In this document: piece after piece, positions 21,779 to 33,700 of the stretch
Layout of the letters: the number at the start of each line of letters is the position of its first letter
Numbering within the stretch: the stretch's first letter is position 1
Source: Arachis hypogaea
Lineage: Eukaryota; Streptophyta; Magnoliopsida; Fabales; Fabaceae
Direction: 5' to 3'
Assembly (NCBI RefSeq): GCF_003086295.3
Contig: NC_092048.1
Location: 40,982,425 to 41,046,424 of the forward strand
DNA: 64,000 bases
Position numbers and translations under genes: made by a program
Notes under the pieces: generated by a model
What the model saw: only the letters and a program-made list of their open reading frames with translations
Told to the model about the DNA's origin: nothing
The model's database searches: none

Positions 21779-23416
21779 GATTCGGTGGTCCAGGAATCTT
21801 TGGACCACTTAGTGGTCCAAGTAGAAAACATGTTTTTGGAGTTTTTTTATCAATTGTTACGTAGTTTTTGAACTAATTTTAATTACAAATCAACCCCATA
21901 TATTTTATTTAATTATAAAAATAGTTTTTTATTTTATAAATTATTATTTTATCAATTATCTATTATATTTATTAACAATCAAATACAAAAATAACAACCA
22001 ATTATATCCTCCATTCATCCTAATAATTCCAATTGATTAAAAAATTAACTTTGATCTCATTACGTTCGTCCGTGGCTTCCAAATCGTGTTTCCTTGAAAT
22101 TCAATCGATTGGTTTACACTATATCACAAAACAATCGATTGAAAGTTGTAAGGTAGAATGGTAAAAAGCTTAAACCAATCGATTGTTTATACTTTCCAAT
22201 CGAATGAATGCCTCAAAATAATCGATTGTTGTTGTTACTCAATTGATTGAATTCACGAAAACAACATGGATTTGCCAAATACAATCGATTGGAAAGTGAT
22301 GACATTGAAGTTTTAGCCAAATTCAATCAATTGGTAATGTAATCCAATCGATTGGAAGGTGATGAAGTTGAATGTTTTACCAATTTCAATCGATTGGTAA
22401 TGGAATATCAGTCTACTCAATCAATTGGTAATGTTCTCATTTTTCAGAATTCTGTAGGATTTTGCACAATTTATTCTATTCTACTTTCATAAATCACAAA
22501 TAGGTTGTACAAATCCTCATTAATCCAATTTTTTTTTTCAATCACCATGATCAGGATCTTATTATCTTCTTGCACCAATATTAATGTATTAACATAAGAA
22601 CAATTTTTATCACTTAACTTAAATCATTAATCCTGTAGTTTGGTCTAGTTTGGACGAAGAAAATGTATTTCTACTAGTATTAATTAAATCCGTGATACTA
22701 CATGACGAAATTATTTTGGTAACCAAGTTTAACCAAGTTGGTTCAATAGCTTATTGGTATAATAAAAAACAATTGATTGAGTAGATGGGTACCATTACCA
22801 ATTGATTGAAATTGGCAAAACATTCAACTTCATCACCTTCCAATCGATTGGATTATATTACCAATCGATTGAATTTGGCTAAAACTTCAATGTCATCACT
22901 TTCCAATCGATTGTATTTGGCAAATCCATGTTGTTTTCGTGAATTCAATCAATTGAGTAACAACAACAATCGATTGTTTTGAGGCATTCATTCGATTGGA
23001 AAGTATAAACAATCGATTGGTTTAAGCTTTTTACCATTCTACCTTACAACTTTCAATCGATTGTTTTGTGATATAGTGTAAACCAATCAATTGAATTTCA
23101 AGGAAACACGATTTGGAAGCCATGGACGAACGTAACGAGATCAAAGTTAATTTTTTAATCAATTGGAATTATTAGGATGAATGGAGGATATAATTGGTTG
23201 TTATTTTTGTATTTGATTGTTAATAAATATAATAGATAATTGATAAAATAATAATTTATAAAATAAAAAATTATTTTTATAATTAAATAAAATATATGAA
23301 ATTAATTTGTAATTAAAATTAGTTCAAAGACTATGTAGTAATTGATAAAAAAACTTCAAAAATATGTTTTTTACTTGGACCACTAAGTGGTCCAAAAGTT
23401 CCTGGACCACCGAATC
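21779..23416. mobile_element. Foldback element, 1.64 kb, with about 650-bp inverted arms full of CAATCGATTG sites
   Basis: The left arm (21779-22427) and right arm (22770-23416) are reverse complements with few mismatches, separated by a 342-bp AT-rich unique spacer. The ends read GATTCGGTGGTCCAGGAA, followed by the shorter palindrome TGGACCACTTAGTGGTCCA. The inner 330 bp of each arm holds about eleven copies or variants of CAATCGATTG, itself a palindrome, at 25-40 bp spacing. No ORF is present, so it is non-autonomous. Flanks carry a similar 16-mer (GGGTTTGGGGGCTCAG on the left, GGGTTTGGGTGCGCAG on the right), but the right copy lies 7 bp beyond the arm, so the target duplication is uncertain. 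The superfamily (MULE-like foldback or other) is not settled. Confidence 0.88.
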
Positions 23417-24341
23417 GTGTGCCGGGTTTGGGTGCGCAGCTGAGTGATAAGTTGAGGCTTCCTCAAGAAGTTTCCTTGTACTATCGTGCTCCGTGTCACA
23501 ACATCAAGACGAGACATGTGTCTAAGTGAAGCGGAAGCTTATTTTGCATCCTTTTATGAAAGAATAAATCATGGTCAAACTAATCCATACAAGATCATTA
23601 GTTATTTAAATTGGTGTTCTAAAAACTTTTAGTAGCAAAATCGCCCTTTAAAAATATTTAGTCATGTTAGTTTTATAAGTTTAAATAATATTAACCTCGT
23701 GCTTGTTAACTAACACTTTAGTTATATGATAAAACACATGGTAATTTTAACTGATAGCTAACATAGAAGAAAACAACACGTAAGAGATTTCATCTAATAA
23801 ATTTTTTAATTTGATATCTAAGTCATAATATAAATTTTTATTATTTTCGACTATATAACCTTAAGACTTCATAATACTTACTCTTTAATTACTAATTTGA
23901 TTCTCATTATTTACATCCTTTAATCCTTTAATAAACTAAATTTTTCTCCATAATAATTAAAATAATAATTTTGCATTTACAAAGATATTTTTGCTGAAAT
24001 GTTTAAATTTTTGAGTAACTACTATAATTATTTATTGATGATTTTGACATAATATAATTAATCACAGTTTCATAAACTTATTTAAATATAAAAAAACTAA
24101 CTTAAAAATTTTCAAAGTTGAAACTGTAAAATTTTAAAATGCAAATGATAAACTAAGTGTGGAATAATATAATTTAGTTTTGTTATTTTAATGGTATTTT
24201 AGGGGAATTTTGTCTATTAAGTTCTATAAAGTGATGTTAAAATTAGGGACAGTTTAATCTTTGCATGTTACTGATATGTGTTTTCCCATAAAACCATCAA
24301 TATATTAACTGTCAAATAATGGTGAGAAGCGGGAAACTTAC
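23417..24341. other. Intergenic, AT-rich
   Basis: The first 130 bp beyond the foldback element are of mixed composition and may be displaced flank of the fragment at 20938-21493. The rest is AT-rich with no ORF of note, no RNA gene and no repeat that I recognise. Confidence 0.4.
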
Positions 24342-25099
24342 ATGAATTGGTTTTATTGGTTCTATTTAACTTCCCATATCATCGACGTCATTTCAAAATC
24401 ATCCCCACGAGTCACATTTATCGGAACTCTTGCAGGCGGAATATTGCTCTTCTTCAGTTTCCGGAATCCAATCATATCAAACTCATCTGGTCAGTCCTCA
24501 ACGAATGATAAGTCTGTCAGGTTAATGACCATCACAGAGATGGTGGACTTTTTGAAACACACATCATCTAAGCAAGCATATGACAATGTTGAACAGGAAC
24601 TTGTGTGAAGGAAGGAGATGCACAGGCCAGACGAGAAAGAAGTTAAGAGGCTAAACAAGCGGGAGGACGATTTGATGATGGCCAACCTGGACTTGTTCGT
24701 TCAGGGAGAGACAATGAGGGCAAGGATTGAGGAACTAGAAGCAGAGATGGTGAGAGACAAGAACAAAGTCGAAGCATTGCACAAATGGCTGTGAGTTTTT
24801 GAGAAGGAGATACTTTACACCCTTTCTATTGCGCCACCACCTGGGTTTCCACTACAGCCGTTTTGGTTTCGGGAGATGATCAGAACATCTTTGGCTGAAC
24901 GCAAACAAGGTATATTCTGCATTTGATTCACCTTCCGACTAGTTAAATCAGCTTAAAGCACCAAATTACTTAGTGCAGATTCTGTGTAGGTGAGTTGCAC
25001 CCAGAAGGAGACAACGTTGAGGGAAGAATCCCGGAAGTCTCATCGACGGATCCGAGACAGCAACTAGCAGCAGACGCATCTAGGAAATGGAAGGAATGT
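24342..25099 (+). pseudogene. Unrecognised two-exon gene fragment with coiled coil
   Basis: An open frame from ATG at 24342 encodes a hydrophobic start (FIGTLAGGILLFFSF, a possible membrane segment), then a polar region, and stops at TGA (24606-24608). The same frame continues past the stop with a strongly charged coiled-coil stretch (RLNKREDDLMMANLDLF, RARIEELEAEMVRDKNK) to about 24910, broken by a second TGA. A likely second exon (about 24978-25099) ends EVSSTDPRQQLAADASRKW before a stop. The two TGA codons make this a probable pseudogene, and I do not know the family. It might be an accessory gene of one of the nearby MULEs, which is speculation. Confidence 0.4.
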
Positions 25100-25784
25100 T
25101 AATGACTTTGGCTTGCTAAATAATATGTTTTGGCCATTAGTGAAAGGAAAAGTATAGGTAGCTAACAAGATTTTTGAACAATGTGTAAATAATATGAATT
25201 AATAGGATTAAAAGAGTAAATTTAATTAGTAGCATTAAATTAGGATGTAGTATATTTTTATTTGATTGGTGGTTGTTCATGTTGTTCAAAATTTTCATTA
25301 TTCCCCTAGCACTTCCCGAAGTGAAATATGCATATGAACTCCCTTTTTCTATTATTTTCAGATTTCTGTGTTTTTTTTTATTCCACATTGAACAATTTTA
25401 TAATTGTCATATTCTTGTATATTCTGTTTATTATTATTATTATTTTCTGATAATATGAATTACGATCACATTAGGAAAAGCAAATTAATTAAAAAATTAA
25501 CCATCAGTAATAATTACAGTGACAAAATATAGTGTACTAAAAAGAAGTACTAATCCTGTTAATGTCATATTTTTTTTAATAATTAGCCATCTCATTATTA
25601 TTTTTACTAATATTATTCAAATAATATTCACTCTATTAAAATCAAATTTGGTACAGAGCTACCAAACATCAATTGTTTTGATACTAGCTCACATCTATCC
25701 AAAATCAATTCAACACAATCAACTTCATTCAAACTCCAATTTTTCCAAACACCAATCCACGATAAGTCACAAGCCCTTTAACGT
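25100..25784. other. Intergenic, AT-rich
   Basis: No homology, RNA gene or conspicuous repeat is seen. Small open frames here have low-complexity composition and were not accepted. Confidence 0.4.
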
Positions 25785-26246
25785 GTGGTGCGGATTTCGA
25801 ATGTCCACAATAGAATCGACAAGTGCACCGGGCCGTACCAATTAATATCTCAAGTGAGTGAGGGTCGATCCGACGAGGATTAATGGACTAAACAACAATA
25901 GTCGAATGAATCACTTAGTCAGGCAAGCAAAAAATGGTGTTTTGGGGTTCAAAAGTATTAAACAGTAACTCAGAGAGTGAAAAAGCAAACAGTGGAATTG
26001 GTGTGAAATATATATGGAAAAACAGTTAAGGTTTCAAAGCTATTTATTCGTCCGAATTAAGTTTTCTTACCAACTATTTTAATCATGCAAGATTCATTTC
26101 ATGGCAAACTGTAATTGACTAAACCCTAATTCCTTAGTGATTTAGTCTCCTTTAACCTAATCAACCACCAATGTCTTGGTTACTTATTATAGATTAGAGA
26201 GTTGGATTCAATTCTAGTTTATTAGCCACAAAAACCCTAATAGTTG
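25785..26246 (+). repeat. Truncated LTR-like fragment
   Basis: The fragment starts TGTGGTGCGGATTTCG and soon shows the block GACAAGTGCACCGGGC...GTGAGTGAGGGTCGATCC, which also opens the LTR-like fragments at 62865-63955 and appears inside the LTRs of the 10.57-kb element. Later parts (CATGGCAAACTGTAATTGACTAAACCCTAAT, TTAGTGATTTAGTCTCC) match 63180-63235 closely. It ends abruptly at about 26246, where MuDR coding sequence begins, and has no partner LTR here. Confidence 0.65.
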
Positions 26247-26442
26247 AGGGCACTTACCATATTGATGGTCCAACTGAAGAAGTAGGTGAAGATGATATAA
26301 TAGTTGAGTCTAACGTTGTAGAAGTGGCAAATGCATTGGCAAGCCAACATCCATCTGGAGAGCCTTTTTTCATACACGCTTTGGATCTAGACGCTATGAA
26401 TACACCAGAGTTTCCTGAGTATGTCAATTCAGGTAAGTAGTC

Positions 26443-26502
<60 letters not shown>

Positions 26503-28453
26503 TAATCATAAAGCAATAGTTAGAATTATTTCTTGTTGTTATTGCTGTAGATCCTGTTGTTGTTATAGATAGTGAATTTGTTGTTGGCATGAAATTCAAT
26601 TTTAGAGAGACTGTTAGTGCGGCAATTAAAGATTATACCATTCGCAGGGGAGTGGATTACCAGGTGTGTGAATCTGAGCCAACCACTTTTTATGCTAAGT
26701 GTGTACAATACGGAATAAGTTGCGATTGTCTTATTAGGGCTAGTCTTATTAAGAGAAAGTTTTGTTGAGTTATAAGGCGATACAATGGTAGTCACACATG
26801 CACCAGAACTAGAATTTCTCAAGATCATGCCAAGATAAATTCAGACATGATTGCAGAGGTGATAAAGCCATTGATTGAAACTGATCCATCTTTGAAAGTG
26901 AAATCTGTGATTGCTAAAGTGCGGTCAAAATTCAATTATACGACAAATTACTGCAAAATATGGCTCGCCAAGCAAAAGGCAATTGCAAACCTTTATGGTG
27001 GTTGGGAAGCTTCTTATGGAGCTTTACCGTCGTGGTTTGAAGCAATGGTATAAAAAGATTCATCTGCAGCAGTCAAGATCGAAACTGCACCAGCATACCA
27101 AGGGGATAAGGTAGTCTAGGATGTTAGAATACTGACGCAGATATTTTGGAGCTTTTACCCTTGCATCAGAGCATTTAGGAGCTGTAAACCAATCATACAG
27201 GTAGATGGCACACATCTGTACGGAAAATATAAAAGAGCTCTATTAGTTACAATTTCTCAGGATGGCAATGGCAATATTGTGCCTTTTGCATTTGCCGTTG
27301 TTAAGGGCGAGACTTCTGATGCATCGCACTTCTTTCTTACTCATTTGTGCACACGTGGTGACTCGAGATGGTGTTGGGTTTATCTCTGATTGACACGACT
27401 CTGTTACCTCAGCAATAGATCATAGTAATGGATCATGGGAACCTCTAAGAGCTATCCGAATGTTTAGTATTAGGCACATAGCATCCAACTTCTTTAGGAA
27501 TTTCAAGGCACCGTATTTATAGAAACTGATAGTCAACATGGGTACGTAAATTATTGTGAAATAACGGCGTCTTTGTTTTTACAAGGCACATAGCACCCAT
27601 CTTATTGATTTTGTTTTCTTGGTTTTTTACAGGCTATTGTAGGACTGTGTGTGAATTTAATGTGCAGTATGCAAGATTGCGTGAGGGTGGTGAGGCTTAC
27701 ACGCGATGGCTTGATCGAATCCCATGATAGCAATTTGCTTTGGCATTTGATAATGGATATCGTTGGAGTCATATGACCACAAACTTAGTAGAGTGCATCA
27801 ATGGAGTTTTGAAGGGAGCGCGAAATCTTCCTATCACGTCACTTGTGAATGTAACTTTTTACGGACTAAATGAGTTCACTAGGAAGAGGGTTGAGGCTGA
27901 GGTTCGAAGGAATGCAGGACATGTATTTTCTAAATATGCTAGCAACAAACTTCAATCAAATCAGCAAGCAGCGGGAAACATCCAAGTTAACCTATTTGAT
28001 AGGTAGAATGAGGTCTTTGAAATACGTGAAATGCTCAATGGTATAGAGTATGCGGTGAATCTCCGTTAACGGTGTTGTAATTGTGGTGAGTTTCAGACAG
28101 ATCGAATCCCTTGTTGTCATGTCTTTGCGTGTTGTGCAAACCAACAACTTGATTGGCAACAATACGTTCATGAGGTATATAGGATAGATGAGATAAAAAA
28201 GGTGTATAGAATACGGTTTAAGCTTTTAGAAAATCCAGCAACATGGCCAGTGTATCAAGGATCAAGACATATACCTAATCCGCACTTAAAGTGAGTCTCC
28301 AAAAGACGTCCCAAAATAACCCACTTCTTAAATGAAATGGATATGCGTGATATGCGTAAACATTGCATACTTTATAGAAGCGAGGGTCACAGTCGAAATA
28401 GATGTCCTCATCGTGCGGAATCAAGTGTTGGCAGTTGTGCACCTATGTCTTAG
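26247..28453 (+). pseudogene. MuDR-type (MULE) transposase, decayed
   Basis: The 5' part (26247-26435) encodes an acidic segment and ends at a GTAAGT donor. The intron contains an (ATT)n run. The second exon starts near 26551 and gives the MuDR N-terminal DNA-binding region (FVVGMKFNFRETVSAAIKDY), then the transposase core with the first catalytic Asp in IQVDGTHLYGKYK. GFISD, holding the second Asp, is followed by a TGA in place of Arg. After a short intron near 27540-27630, CEFNVQYARLREGGEAYTRW-type sequence and the block WSHMTTNLVECINGVLKGAR continue. A SWIM finger (CNCGEF...CCHVFACC) and a degenerate zinc knuckle (EGHSRNRCPH, one Cys changed to Tyr) close the protein. There are many stops, including TGA at 26766 and TAA near 27052. 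The family is certain and the copy is dead. Confidence 0.85.
26444..26502. repeat. (ATT)n microsatellite
   Basis: About 19 uninterrupted ATT units lie inside the first intron of the MuDR pseudogene. Confidence 0.95.
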
Positions 28454-28498
28454 TAAAGTTGGTTTTTCCTTTACAATAACAGTCTTAATTTTAATAGA

Positions 28499-28500
<2 letters not shown>

Positions 28501-28595
<95 letters not shown>
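28501..28595. repeat. (AAT)n-(ATT)n palindromic microsatellite
   Basis: About 17 AAT units run directly into about 15 ATT units. The tract is its own reverse complement and could fold into a hairpin with arms of about 45 bp. Confidence 0.95.
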
Positions 28596-28597
<2 letters not shown>

Positions 28598-29257
28598 AAG
28601 TTGTTAGTGTTATATAAAAAGTATGCACTTACTTCATGTTGAGGATCTTGTGCATCAAAATGTGTCTTGTTAATAATAAAAATTAAGATATACAAGTATA
28701 TATACACCTATAGTATAATATTATTGTTAGTACTAACTTTGTTAGTATTAATTTTATTATTTTTGTATTTTTTAAATTTATTTAAATATTATTATAAAAA
28801 TTCAGATAAAATAAATAAAATCATTTGTTAAATATGGATGATTTTTTTATCACTTATAAAAAATATAATATTTATTAATTATTTTTATTATATTTTTAAA
28901 TATTTAAGAATTTATTTTTCGTTCACATCTTTAAAAATTATTTTTATAAAATTGTAAATTTTCAGGTATTATATTAATAGTTTACCCACATAAAAAAACA
29001 AAAATAATTGCATTAGAATGAATTAATACAATAAATTAAATCCACCAGACATGTAAAAAACAATCCCATGCATGTTTCGTTGCATCGATTCTAGCCATTT
29101 TAGCGTTAGCAACGAACTCATGAACAATCTGGATTGAATATAAATATTGGTTCCCGACGGTATTTTTTAGTCCCATTAATTCGTCCGTAAATCTAAGTTC
29201 CATTAAAAATCTATTCTTGACTAATAGATTGATAAATTCGAACTTCCCAAATATTAA
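28596..29257. other. AT-rich spacer 3' of the PIN gene
   Basis: No ORF or repeat family is recognised. The PIN polyadenylation region should lie in the part nearest 29258. Candidate AATAAA-like signals are too common in such AT-rich DNA to choose one. Confidence 0.4.
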
Positions 29258-32200
29258 TTAAAGCCCAAGAAGCACGTAGTATATTATTGTTACGGGCAAT
29301 GCAACCACCATTCCGAAGATAACCCTGCAAAATTGGTGAATCGTATAATTAGAATCGTTGTTGACGTTGATCACTTTTTTTTTTATAAATGAGATGATTA
29401 AATATTGGCTAATTAAAAAACCATTGGTTACTTAGATTTTCTTTTTTTAAAACAGATGCAAAATATTAATACTTTGATTCATTAATAAGTATTTGATGTA
29501 TTGGTATATCTAAAAGATAACGTATTTATACATTAATTATGTTGAATACATCAATATTCTGATGTTTCAATTTTATTAATCTAACGCTAATAAGTAAAGG
29601 TAAAGGTGGAAAACAAAACAAAACAAAACTTACGCAGTACTGAAGATATCTGGATAAAGATTGTATTCTTTAGCAAATATAAAGGGAATGATACCTTGGG
29701 GTAGAGCAGCCTGCAAAATCATACACGCTATCATAATCGTCCCTATATATATAATCCAACTACAATTAAAATATTTTTTAAAAAATAGACAAACTTATTT
29801 AAAAAGTATAATTGAATTTTTTTTTATGATACAATAACTAATTAGTAATTGATATTTTTGTTTATGTAACATAATTAAAAACACTACTATTTTGAGTAAA
29901 ATATTTTTAGAATATTATATAAATTTTACAAAATAATTAAAATGGAAATAATTTTTAATCAACATAAAAACCCAAAAGAAATATTTTCAAAGTTTTTTTT
30001 TTAAAAAAGAACATTAAACAAATATAGTTTCATATGAAAAATCAATTTTCAATTTTCTTAAAAAGATCAAATAACAAAGTCATTTTCTCTTAAAAGTGAT
30101 GAATTTTCATGTTACCTGAATAATTTCAACTCGTAAAAGATCTCCACGGATACCAATTGGTGCTGAGGTTGCAGCAATCAGTGCCGGACCAGCCAAGAAC
30201 CTAACACCCATAGAAATTGCTGCCCACTTTTTTCCACAAGCAATGAACTTTGGTTGTAATGCCATGAATAGACCTATTTATATAGAAAATTAAATATTTT
30301 AATTGAATCACATTTATAATGGCAGAAAGGAAAGTAAAGAAATTAAAGGTGTAAGATAATTAGTACCTAGACTAAACATAGCCATACCCAAACCGGTATT
30401 TGACACTATTGTAATGGAACCTTCAATTATGGACGGCATTTTGATGTGACACCTACAAGCGCATAAGCAATATTTTTATGAAGGAAAAAAATATATTATA
30501 TTATTAGTAAATCTTGAATATCACTAGCTAGAACTTCAATTTATCAATATAAAATATATGCACTTTTTAATTGTTAGTTAAAGACTTGAATAGTATTTTT
30601 TTTTCAATTTTATATATACATACATACATATATTTTAAAAATAAAAAATAAAAATCACTTTCAGATAATATAAAATTAGTGTATTGTATAAAAGAATTAA
30701 GAAGGTTAAAATTATAAATTATTTAAATGATATTTGATTTACCTTTTTTTTTTGTTTTAAACAATTAGAAAGTCACTACTCACTATGCAACCAAGCAGTA
30801 AATAAAAAGACATCTTTGTTTGCTTTTAAAAATGTAATTAATGGTTTTAATTCAAATGATTTTATTAGGTAGATAATGAATTTTATAAATAATATAAACA
30901 ATAGGTTTTTTAATGAATCTAATAAAGTAAAAAATTATTTGACTCTCAAATTATCTCTTAAATTTTAACATTAAAATAACTATCTGCACATTACCTAATG
31001 AATTGAACATCCAATCATTATTAATTATTCACGAGTAAACCGAATTAAAAAGAATAACCACCATCCAACTAAGAATCAACATAATCATCTAGATACCTAT
31101 TAAATTGAACATTTGATATATCTATTATTTACATGTTTTAGTATTTTTATTGTTTTCCTATACTTTTTTCATATTGAAAATGGTTTTTTCTTTTTCTTTT
31201 TCACTATCTGGGAATTCTAATTTTATAAAAAAAATATTATTAAATTAGCATAAACTGTTTGACACTTAATATTTAAATTTAAGAAACACGTTTCTAAAAA
31301 ATAAAATAAAATTCAAATAAAAGCCCAACAATAATAGATTTAATTAGTAGTTAGTTATGCAAATACCTGTATGCTATAAGGGACCACGTGATGCCAACAA
31401 CACTTGCCCATGTATTAGGGTTCCATGAGAGCTTCCTATAAGCCATTACTGTAATGAGCTTCGTCATGACCCTCGCAGATGGCATTTGTTTCTTTTTGTT
31501 TTCAACATTTTCTTCAATATTCTCCATCTTCTTCCAGCTCCCACTTAAAGAACTTCTCGAATTTTCTTTAGTTTCAGTCAATTCATCAGGCTCATCTGAT
31601 GAAAAACAAAATAGAGATACAGTTTAAAGAATTTATATCTAACAAGTTGAATCAAAGTTTAATGGAATATATGGTTTTTACTTAAAGTTTTCCAAAACAG
31701 AAGTAAAAAGAATGAAAATTTAGGAGTAATTATTTTCATATAAAGTTAACAGTTAAAGATTATTTCAATTTAATCAAACATATTAAATTATCTAATAATT
31801 TATAACTATTCTCTTCATATAAAAATAACTACAAGCGAATCTTCACCAAGTAAAATACATAGTTTGTGATTAATTATTTACCTCTGGAGGCAGCACTGTG
31901 GTGTGGAACAGCAACAACAACGTTAGAAGATCCAACACTGTCGTCATTGGTACAAATAGAGGAAACTCTACTATTATTTTTGCGATTTCCACCCCAGAAT
32001 TTCTTTGGCCTCTTGAAATCCTCTTCTAAAACAGTACCAACGGACATGCTTTTTGGCAAATTAATAATATGAGGACTCTCAAAGCTTGGATATCTTAACG
32101 GGGTTTCTCTAGCCGAGTAAATAGAATGGATTTCACTAACACTTGAAGAAGCCCTAGATAAGGCTGAGGAAGGCAATTCAAAAGACTTGTAAGATGTATT

Positions 32201-32839
32201 ATTAGATGATACGGATGCTGATCTTCTCACCACCACATGAAGCTTTCCATCGTGTCCTACGTCCGTGTCAGCTTGCAGAGACTCCCCGCCTAGGGACTCT
32301 ACGTCCGGATCTATCGTCACTGTGGCAATGGCGGCCGTGTTGTCGGGGAATTGCTCTTGGATGAGGATTTTAGCCGCCCTATACTCGAACAGAATCAACA
32401 AGACGGTGTTCCATATGACGCTTTGCAAGACAACAATTTGAGTCATGAGAGGTGTAGAGAATTTTCCGTACATTGCTTCCATTAAGGGAATCCCCATGAC
32501 TAGGGTATTAGGCAAAGCAAAAAGGGCATAGATAATTATGCTTGTGTCCATATTCCCGAATCTCGTTAGATTCCATATATAAAGCACAACCATAACGAAA
32601 ACCTTTTGTAACGAGTCTCCCGCCAAGAACTTGAAGTTCATCTTGTAAGGGTTGTTGGCCGATATGAACTTAAATGCCAGGAAAGGGGCCGCGAACATCG
32701 ACACGAAACGGTTGACACCGGAGCATTGCTCCGGCGTTAAGATCTTCCACCACCGAACTGAGCCATAACCTAAGAACATGGCCACGTACAAGGGCACAAT
32801 GCCTGCAATAACATTGTATATGTCCTTCCCCTTGATCAT
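29258..32839 (-). CDS. PIN: PIN-type auxin efflux carrier, six exons, 524 aa
   Basis: The gene exports auxin across a membrane and belongs to the PIN family. Six exons can be joined with GT/AG borders: 31882-32839, 31367-31595, 30367-30452, 30116-30273, 29634-29710 and 29258-29324. They total 1575 nt with no internal stop. Residues 1-155 form the N-terminal membrane block ([25 protein letters not shown] at 62, NTLVMGIPL at 111). Residues about 160-356 are the hydrophilic loop with [10 protein letters not shown] and [12 protein letters not shown]. Residues 357-524 form the C-terminal membrane block (VMTKL, NPNTW at 378-382, [16 protein letters not shown], end YYVLLGL). The loop, about 200 residues, lies between those of canonical long PINs and short PIN5/8 types, as in PIN6 or legume-specific clades. 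The number is not assigned. Oddities: NPNTW for NPNTY, and SNTGLG where SDAGLG is usual. The MIKGKDIY start is the normal PIN start. Nothing suggests it is broken. Confidence 0.93.
30990..31130. repeat. CATCC-motif relic inside PIN intron 2
   Basis: Within the 914-bp second intron there are TGAACATCCAATC, AACCACCATCCAACT, AATCATCTAG and TGAACATTTGAT in about 110 bp. They resemble the array at 4975-5375, so this may be a relic of a related MITE. No terminal inverted repeats were found. Confidence 0.4.
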
Positions 32840-33643
32840 AACGACTTAGGGCAACGACCTGAAATTTGATGAAATTAGAGATGAATTAGAAAGGTGCCGA
32901 CTATATGTTACATTGAAAAATTGTAACCATATATTGCTTTACTATGTCACCTAATAATATATACATATTTACTCATGTACAGCGATGCCATTCTCTCAGA
33001 TAAATAAGAAAAATAACTGAATAAGCGTGTCTCTCTTGAAGGAATGGATTTTCCATGATCGATCTCTCTCTATATATGTATATGAGTATAAACAAGTGAG
33101 CATAAGCGTGTTTATATGCATGAATTGATTAATATAAAGTGCATAACTATATATGTTACAATAGTTACAATGCGACAGTTGTTGATCAGCACGTATATAG
33201 CTAGAGAAGTTTTTAGGTGTTCTAAAACAAATGAAAATTTTTATTCTAATTCATTAATGTTGTGACACATCAGCAAGGTTGAGAAGAGAGATTACTTCAA
33301 AGAACTTGAAATTTTAAGTTGAGTTTAATTTTGATATATTAGTATAAAATAATTGTGTAAAATATTTTATATAATTATTTAATTAAATATTTTTTTTAAT
33401 AATTATTTAAGTAATTAATATAAAAATAATTATTTTTATTGTTATAGTATTATGCAGTTAGATGCATGTATAAATTTATTTTACACGCATCAAAATTATT
33501 TTTAAAGCTTTAAAATTTAATTTTAAATAATAAAAAGTGACCCAATATATCATGACATAAATAAAACATAATAAAAATTTCTATTTATTTATTTTTAAAG
33601 TAAATAAGCAATTTTCTTTATATATATTCGTAATTAAGCAATT

Positions 33644-33700
<57 letters not shown>

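Noticed and set aside
28471..28707. Poly-isoleucine frame
   Set aside because: It is a direct translation of the (AAT)n microsatellite.
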